A stretch of DNA of 64,000 bases from Paramacrobiotus metropolitanus (Eukaryota > Tardigrada > Eutardigrada > Parachela > Macrobiotidae), in the NCBI RefSeq assembly GCF_019649055.1, contig NW_026570335.1, positions 248,001 through 312,000 of the forward strand, written 5' to 3'. Under the pieces are notes generated by a model, which saw only the letters and a program-made list of their open reading frames with translations, made no database searches and was not told where the DNA came from. A program made the translations under genes and the position numbers. Of this stretch, positions 58,188-64,000 are shown piece by piece (position 1 is the stretch's first letter; every line of letters starts with the position of its first letter).

Positions 58188-59909
58188 TGGTTTCTCTGTT
58201 TATGACTCTCCGAACGGTCAGTCTTGTTTCGCAATTTCTAAAATTTTGGTCGACTCTCAACCCTCGCAACATGGTAAGTTATCTGATTTTCCAACGGTTT
58301 ACTCATTGCTACCTAATACTTTTTGTGATTTAACTGATAAAAGTCTCGGAAGTTGCTCAGCTGATAACGAAGTCACGTTCTGCAGTCCACTCTCTCGCAA
58401 TTACAGTAACTGAATCGATTGCTTTTCCGATGATGAAGAGAAAACATTTTTGCTCGACGGAATTAAACACGGGTTTAAAATTGTTCCAGACGGTACAGTA
58501 ATTTCTCCAGTTAGGCTTGAAAATTATAGCAGCGTTTTGAATCCGTTAGTAAAACCCTTACTGGACAAAATTTTTCTAGATGAAATCGCGTGCGGTAAAT
58601 TATCAGAAGTAAATTTCGCCCCAACACGTATTCATTCAATTGGTGCCGTGCCGAAAAAAGACAGCACGCAACCACGGCCAATAACCGATTGTAGTCGGCC
58701 TTTCGGCGATTCGCTAAACTCGCACATGATACACGAAAGCTTTTCGTTTCTATCGATTGATGACGCAGTCTCGTTGAGCACGAAGAACTGCTATTATTCT
58801 GTTGTTGACATCGAAAAGCGTACCGTCAAGTTCCGGTTTACCCGCCCCATCGTCAGTATCAGGGTTTACGCTGGTCATTCGGCAGAAAGGCAGTTTTTCT
58901 GGTAGACAACTGCCTGTGTTTCGGACTTGCTTGTGCCCCCGCTATCTTCAACAGGATTTCTGTAGCAATAGCTCGCTATGTTCGAAAAAAAGGTTTTAAG
59001 ATAATCCCGTATCTCGATGATTTTCTGTTAATAGCGGATTCATATGAAGAGTGTTTAGCCGCACAAAGGTTCCTAATTCAGTTGCTAATTCGCCTTGGTT
59101 TCCCACCAAAATGGGATAAGGTCATCGGTCCGACGCAGAACGTTCGATTTCTTGGTTTATTGATCGACTCGGTTAATCAAAAAATTATACTGCCTGAAGA
59201 TAAAATAAGTAGATTGACTCAACTTTGCCAAGAATACAGTAATCTTCAGTTCGTATCAAAATCGCAGTTGCAGTGTCTCGTAGGCCATTTGAGTTTTGCT
59301 TCTAGGGCGATTCGTGGTGCCCGTATTTTCTCACGTATTTTTATTGACGCCTTAAAATCGTTAAACGATAGCGATGCTCTCTACCCGGTTGACGATATAA
59401 TTCGCACCGAACTCTTGTGGTGGATAAAAGTCTCTCCGAAACTAAATGGTCTCTACCATTATGCCTTTGGAAATTACAGACGTAAAGTGTACATCACTTG
59501 TGATGCTTCGTTCCAAGGCTTCGGTGCGGTAATGGGTGACAGCTGGCTCGCGGGCTCCTGGTCTCGCAACGAAATGCCTGGGAACCGTAAATTGTGGCCG
59601 AGTTGGTTAACAAGTCCCATAGTACATATTTCCTTGCGCGACAACATTAACTACCTTGAGCTAATCGCCGCCTGCCTCCCTGTTCTGGTATGGTGCCAGA
59701 TGTTTCGTAATGCGGAAGTTGTAATATTAAGTGACGATGCTTCGACTGTCAGTTTCATTAATCGCGGCACGTGTAAAAATACGCAAGCCTTGAAATGGTT
59801 GAAGCTTGTATTCTATGCCGGTTGCGATTTTAATTTTATCGTAACTGCTCGCCATGTACCAGGCGAATCAAACACTGCAGCGGACGCACTCAGTCGCATT
59901 CTTAACTGA
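58180..59909 (+). pseudogene. Reverse transcriptase/RNase H of the DIRS-like element
   Basis: The pol frame overlaps gag; its N-terminal part is interrupted by a TGA at 58411. RT motifs follow: IGAVPKKDSTQPRPITDCSR, VVDIEK with a one-base loss near 58818 just before AYRQVPV, LACAPAIFNRI, and the catalytic YLDDFLL (about 59010). After the thumb region, RNase H is visible as VYITCDASFQGFGAVMGD, NYLELIAA, ILSDDAS and the terminal HVPGESNTAADALSR. This YLDD-type RT with an appended RNase H and no integrase is characteristic of DIRS-order retrotransposons. Confidence 0.8.
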
Positions 59910-60978
59910 CCATAAATTTGAGTCGATATTTCATTCTTATTTCCGTCGAGAAGAAAGTTTTGCAAAAGTAACTTCGTCGTGCCTTTTTAGATACCCGAAT
60001 CAGTTCTCTGAAGACGACCCTGAAAAGATTACAGCGTTCAGCTCTGGCTTGCGGATCGCAAAAGACTCGTAGATGCCAGTGGCAAAAATTCCTCGACTTC
60101 TGTGAAAAGCATACTCTAACCGCGGTGCCGGCTTCAGTTAACACAGTGTGCCTTTACGTTGCATATTTGTCGAAAACAATGGAATACAATTCGGTTCAGA
60201 ATTACCTCGCCGCCTTAACATCGCTGCAGAACTTAATCGGTAAGGCCGCTCCAAACCTCAAACATTTTTCGGTACAACTGGCTTAGCCGGTTTGAAAAGA
60301 AGTAGGTACGAGTGCCCAAACGCAAAAGCAGGTATAAGTGTTAAGCATCTGCAGGAAATCTACCGCAATTTAAATCTGGTGAACGCAAATGAGCGGCATG
60401 TGTTCTGGGTTTCATGTTTGTTTGCATTCTTTTCTTTATTACGAAAAAGTAATATTTTTTACAGCAAGTCGAACTCGAAATACATTCGCCTTAATAATGT
60501 TCGGCTGTCAAATAACAGCATTCTGCTTACTGTGCCGCATTTAAAAACTTCTCGCTTCTTAGGAAAATTTGTATCAGTTCCAGTTCGCGCGGTACCTGGC
60601 TCTGTTCTGTGCCCAGTGGTTGCTTTTGCATCGTATCGCAAGAATATCAGTTTGTCTCCTTCGGAACCGGCATTAATGTACGTTGACGCCTCCGGAAATA
60701 AAACTCCTTATACCTCGTCTCGCTTCGTGAATACGCTGCGTTTACTTTTAGCAGCAACGGGTTACGACTCTAAACAGTTCTCGGTGCACTCCTTTCGCAG
60801 AGGGGGTACCACATTTGCCGCTTCTTGTGGTGTTTCGATTGATGAACTTAAGGCACAAGGAAACTGGTCCAGCAATTGTTTCGAGAAATATGTATCTCGT
60901 ACAGATGCACTTCGACAACAGTTCGGTAAAACAGTTTCGAATGCTCTTGCTCTTGGGGGCTCGGGCGCATCGACCTAA
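59890..60978 (+). pseudogene. Tyrosine recombinase of the DIRS-like element
   Basis: The N-terminal SAM-like part (about 59890-60285; QWQKFLDFCEKHTLTAVPA, VQNYLAALTSLQ) is broken by a frameshift near 60062 and stops near 60283-60290. The catalytic part is open from 60292: the first Arg in FSLLRKSN, HSFRRGGTTFA giving H-x-x-R, then GNWSSNCFEKYV with Trp in the fifth catalytic position and the Tyr nucleophile. All catalytic positions are present, so loss of function comes from the N-terminal breaks only. Confidence 0.8.
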
Positions 60979-61120
60979 CACTTCGATTGGATGTTGCTTT
61001 TCTGTTTTCTTGTCGTCCTCATTTCCGTTGTTTCTGTTGCCCTCACTCAGGAAATGTCCGTTGTATGTTCTGGCGTTTGCACTGTACCAAGAAATGTTGG
61101 TAATCTTTTATTGAATAAAT

Positions 61121-62034
61121 TATTCCCATGATTTCATCCCTTGGACACGTAAACGGAAGTACCAGAGTTATGAAATAATAAGTTTCCGGGTAGCATGTTT
61201 CTCACGGCTGCAAAGAAATTGTGTCTCTTACTTCTCAATTATGCGCTAGATTTCCACCGTTAAAGTACGGCAATTATGGCAGTCCCTTTGCTGGTAGGTG
61301 CTGGTAAGATAACTCTGCTGTGCGTTCCAGTTTCGGAATACTTTAAAAAATTGGGCCGGTACCTGTTAAACTGCAAATTGTCGTAGTTTAGTGGCAGAAT
61401 ATAAAAACGGGCGCCGAGAGCGTAGAACTGACTGCACAATGAAAGCTCTTTTGAAAAAATTTCGCCGTTAAATCGAACATATTTCACTTTCCCAAAATTT
61501 TTCTTATCTATCAATTTTGTTTTGTTGTTTCATTACATTTCGTTAGTTTTTAATCTTTTTGTGATACCTTGAGTGGCGAATAATTTGGTAATTAACAATG
61601 CAACGAACAAAAATTTTACAGACAGCAGCAGTGTGCCGCAAAATCTCATTTTTAGGATTGTAGTATTAGTGGTATCGTTAGCCGGTAAATGTTCCAGTAG
61701 CTTTTTCCAGTGCAAACTAAAGCTTGAGAAAGAACACGATTTACGAAGAGCCTTCATGTAAGCCGAGTATACATACGAAAATTAGCAAGATACAGGAGAT
61801 ACAGTGATACACCCTTTAATGCCGCAGTGAAAAAGTCGCTCCTGTTAGCAGCCCGGCATATGGTAATGCCGGACTGCTGAGCCATCCGTTTTTTCTTCTT
61901 GAGTGTCCAGAGTTCGGCAGTTCTCATGTTTATGAGGGTTTCGCGCTCAGATGCCGACTGATTGTCGGAATGTTTCACCGGGCGGAGTAGAAGACGACCG
62001 GTTTCGTAATAACCCTTAAGACTCCACGTGGTAT
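61121..62034. other. Spacer with two weak exon-like frames
   Basis: At 61573-61758 a plus-strand frame encodes an Asn-glycosylated head (NNAT, NFTD), a hydrophobic helix (NLIFRIVVLVVSLAG) and a basic tail (KLKLEKEHDLRRAFM), followed by a donor-like GTAAGC. The layout resembles the start of a rhodopsin-like receptor up to intracellular loop 1, but there is no ATG in frame and no second exon. A minus-strand frame at 61754-62050 (MNSYVNTTWSLKGYY...) overlaps the inner edge of the inverted arm. Neither is called as a gene. Confidence 0.27.
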
Positions 62035-64000
62035 TTACGTAGGAATTCATAACCGCACTGATGATAGATGAATCCAGGTATCTTTTATGTGCAAATAATT
62101 TTATACTGCCATAAAGTGAACGTGAGAAACCATGGACGTCTTACCTGTCTGAGAATAACGGGATCTTCATAAAGACTTTATGGCTTCCTGATGGCTGAGC
62201 CAACACATAAAGCGTGGCTTTGTGTTGCCGGATATGTACAGAGTGTAGATACTTTGACACCTAAACAATCAACCGAGGAGGATGTGTTTGCGCCTCTCCG
62301 TTTGGACCCGATATTTTCACGTGTACTAATTTTAATTGCCGCCCTTTCCGATTACCCGACAAAACATATCGCAAACAGTTAGCATCAAGTCTTTGCGGCA
62401 TATTATTCCTTACTTGTTTACTATTCACCCACTAAAACGTATTTAATGAGGCGCCAACGTTAACGCTGGCTCCTGTGTATACTGTAAAAGTGCGTCGCTT
62501 GTAAAATAGTCCAATAAAAATCTGAAGTGTGTAGCGAGTGAAGATACAGCATTACCTGAATATAAGCATCCAATACCTTTGATGCCCATAGCGAACAAAT
62601 CCCATACTAAAGTATTAAAAAACTGGAGCTTTTTCTTCGTGTAAGTCGTCTGTAGAGTGTAGCATGCAGCTGTTCTGTTTGATCGTTATCCCTGTTGCTG
62701 TGTGCATTGTGGGCAGTAGCTGGATATTGCCGTGTCATGGATGCACATCATGCTTAGAAATTCCGCCAATGTGCCGGGACTTGCGGATCTCAGCATCAGC
62801 CAGATGTGTGGATATACCATGCAACTATTCCTTAACGCACGTTGAGGAGATCGATCTAACGGTAAGTGCTCAACTACCTTCCAATACTCCGCTGAATTGT
62901 GGGCTGTTTACTGGCTTGAAAAACAACATAATGCCCGTCTGTGCTGCACTGCATCCAGTTAGGAAATTAGGACAATAATAATTGTACTGAATGGTAATAA
63001 TTATTATAAGCGATTATAAGAAGCTGAACCACCTTATAAGATGGTTTCGCTGCTTATGATCGCTCTCATGTGCGAACAAAGACGCTTCATGGTACCAAGC
63101 TAAAGTAAAAGGTAGCATGCTAGCTATAAGCTACAGTCTGTTTGCATTTGCCAACTACAGTAAAGTATTGTATACACAATTCACAGAACAACACAAATTT
63201 CCGTTTTTATGCTAATTTTTACGGTTGCTGATTTGCGTTATTACGGTATCCGTTATAATTTCGGTACTTTAGTTGTGGAATGGCTGTGACAACGGTACTT
63301 CCAGAAACTACATCCATGTTGATCTACTGTACAGCAGCAATGGAGACACGCGACAGCTGATTGCCGTGAACCCCGTTACGGGACAGATTTCTAGAAGTTT
63401 CGATGCAGCAATGGAGCCGGTGACCCAAGTTTATCAGTTTACATACTTTAATCTTGGCCTTAGCCTCTCCTTGTCCAGTTCCGTCAATGTTACGGTAAGC
63501 GTAAGTCCATAATCTGCCGCATTTTGGGATAGAAGCCAGCTTTATGTTCCACAGTAAGCTCCACGTTTATTATAACGTTAGCGGTGCCGCTTAAGCACTT
63601 CAACTGCAACTGCACGGACAGAGCTTAACAGGAGCTTCTTGCTGTGCAACTGTAGCTGGGAGCCTGGGAAAACGATGTAAAGTCAATTAGGTCCTCATAC
63701 AACCTTGGCTGCGCTGAACAGAATCTGGAAAATACCGGATTCCAAACTGGCTTAGTTCGATGTTGAGCCTTTCCGAGTGCAAAAGCGAAAAACCCAAAAC
63801 TGAAATCACAGTAGAAACAGTGTAGCCAGTTGCCTGCGAATCTGCAGCCACGCCCAAGAACAGGCAGTCAGAGCATGCCGTAAATACCTACTTAATTAAC
63901 GTTCGCTGATATATACTGTTATTCTCGTGGCAGTTCAATTTTGCCAGTTGCGCCATAAGACTGACCGGACCACCCAATGGCACAACATTCTGCCCTGCAT
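62035..64000. repeat. Right arm of the large inverted duplication
   Basis: Reverse complement of 2566-4114, with the 460-bp segment 62488-62946 present only here. Similarity runs to the last base of the window, so the true outer end is outside. The axis between the arms is near 33282, well away from the axis of the 21-kb palindrome (29258), so the two inverted structures are separate. Confidence 0.85.
62664..64000 (+). CDS. Cadherin-like secreted or membrane protein, 5' part (exons 1-3)
   Basis: Exon 1, 62664-62861 (66 codons), starts with ATG and a signal peptide (LFCLIVIPVAVCIVGSSW), then a Cys-rich stretch (CTSCLEIPPMC), and ends at ACG before GTAAGT. Exon 2, 63273-63494 (74 codons), follows ACTTTAG and includes HVDLLYSSNGDTRQLI, VNPVTGQISRSFD and LSSSVNVT before GTAAGC. 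Exon 3 begins at 63934 after CTCGTGGCAG and runs off the window. All junctions are phase 0. The NPVTGQI turn and the closing SSVNVT strand fit a divergent cadherin or related beta-sandwich repeat; the DxNDN calcium motif is not seen, so the class is inferred. This copy retains everything needed at its 5' end, unlike the inverted copy at 1.7-3.3 kb. Confidence 0.6.

Larger units (their letters stand above)
57049..61120 (+). mobile_element. DIRS/Ngaro-like tyrosine-recombinase retrotransposon, degenerate
   Basis: Gag, RT/RNase H and tyrosine recombinase follow one another on the plus strand in the order of DIRS-order elements, with pol overlapping gag in another frame and the recombinase overlapping the end of pol. 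There is no protease, integrase or LTR. AATAAA occurs at 61112 after the recombinase. Each gene has at least one stop or frameshift. The split or inverted terminal repeats that define DIRS and Ngaro were not found, so the exact family and ends are open. A 5' fragment of a relative lies at 18.2 kb. Confidence 0.8.

Noticed and set aside
1-64000. CRISPR arrays, bacterial operons, riboswitches
   Set aside because: No regularly spaced repeats with unique spacers, and no Shine-Dalgarno-led gene strings. Splice-site structure is eukaryotic.
2566-64000. One nested palindrome covering the whole window
   Set aside because: The axis of the cadherin-like arms (about 33282) and that of the GC-rich palindrome (about 29258) do not coincide, and the DNA between them is not symmetrical, so they are independent events.

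Overview
The window looks like repeat-rich nuclear DNA of an invertebrate animal. There are no operons or ribosome-binding sites. Exon-like reading frames are bounded by GTAAG donors and polypyrimidine-AG acceptors, and several transposon classes are at different stages of decay. Inside one transposon, a domain with the pattern VYAWNAV...GHVI...VDF and WYPGR...VEV...RELIPL recalls a multicopy family I associate from memory with tardigrades. That attribution is unverified.

Layout. (1) 1-5.1 kb: a probable LINE 3' end, two related tRNA-derived SINE pieces, exons of a secreted cadherin-like gene on the minus strand, then a TIR element. (2) 5.1-18.6 kb: mostly non-coding, with scattered single-exon-sized frames, a 1.1-kb TIR element with TA target duplication (12.33-13.45 kb), duplicated segments, hairpins and a small DIRS fragment. 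(3) 18.61-39.89 kb: the outstanding object, a 21.3-kb near-perfect palindrome of two head-to-head copies of an otherwise unrecognised GC-rich element. Each copy is transcribed outward from the axis and carries the remains of two long genes. ORF1 is about 2,050-2,100 codons, disordered, acidic and possibly with several winged-helix segments. ORF2 is about 650 codons with a possible C2CH zinc site. Each is followed by about 2.4 kb of non-coding DNA with a 46-bp tandem repeat. I see no transposase, polymerase, integrase or protease in it. The copies carry different disabling lesions, yet in the stretch I compared most differences are synonymous. (4) 39.9-53.5 kb: diffuse exon-like pieces and a 5'-truncated RLE-type LINE split by a 1,854-bp TIR transposon with a 9-bp target duplication that carries the VYAWNAV-type gene. 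(5) 53.5-61.1 kb: a second RLE-type LINE with reverse transcriptase (minus), then a decayed DIRS/Ngaro-like element (plus; gag, RT/RNase H, tyrosine recombinase). (6) 62.0-64.0 kb: an inverted copy of the 2.57-4.11 kb segment, carrying a better-preserved 5' part of the cadherin-like gene, with the signal-peptide exon that the left copy has lost.

No host gene is complete in the window. The transposon proteins are recognisable and broken. The palindromic element is the best candidate for something undescribed. Exon calls outside the transposons and the cadherin-like gene rest on open frame and splice-site appearance only.
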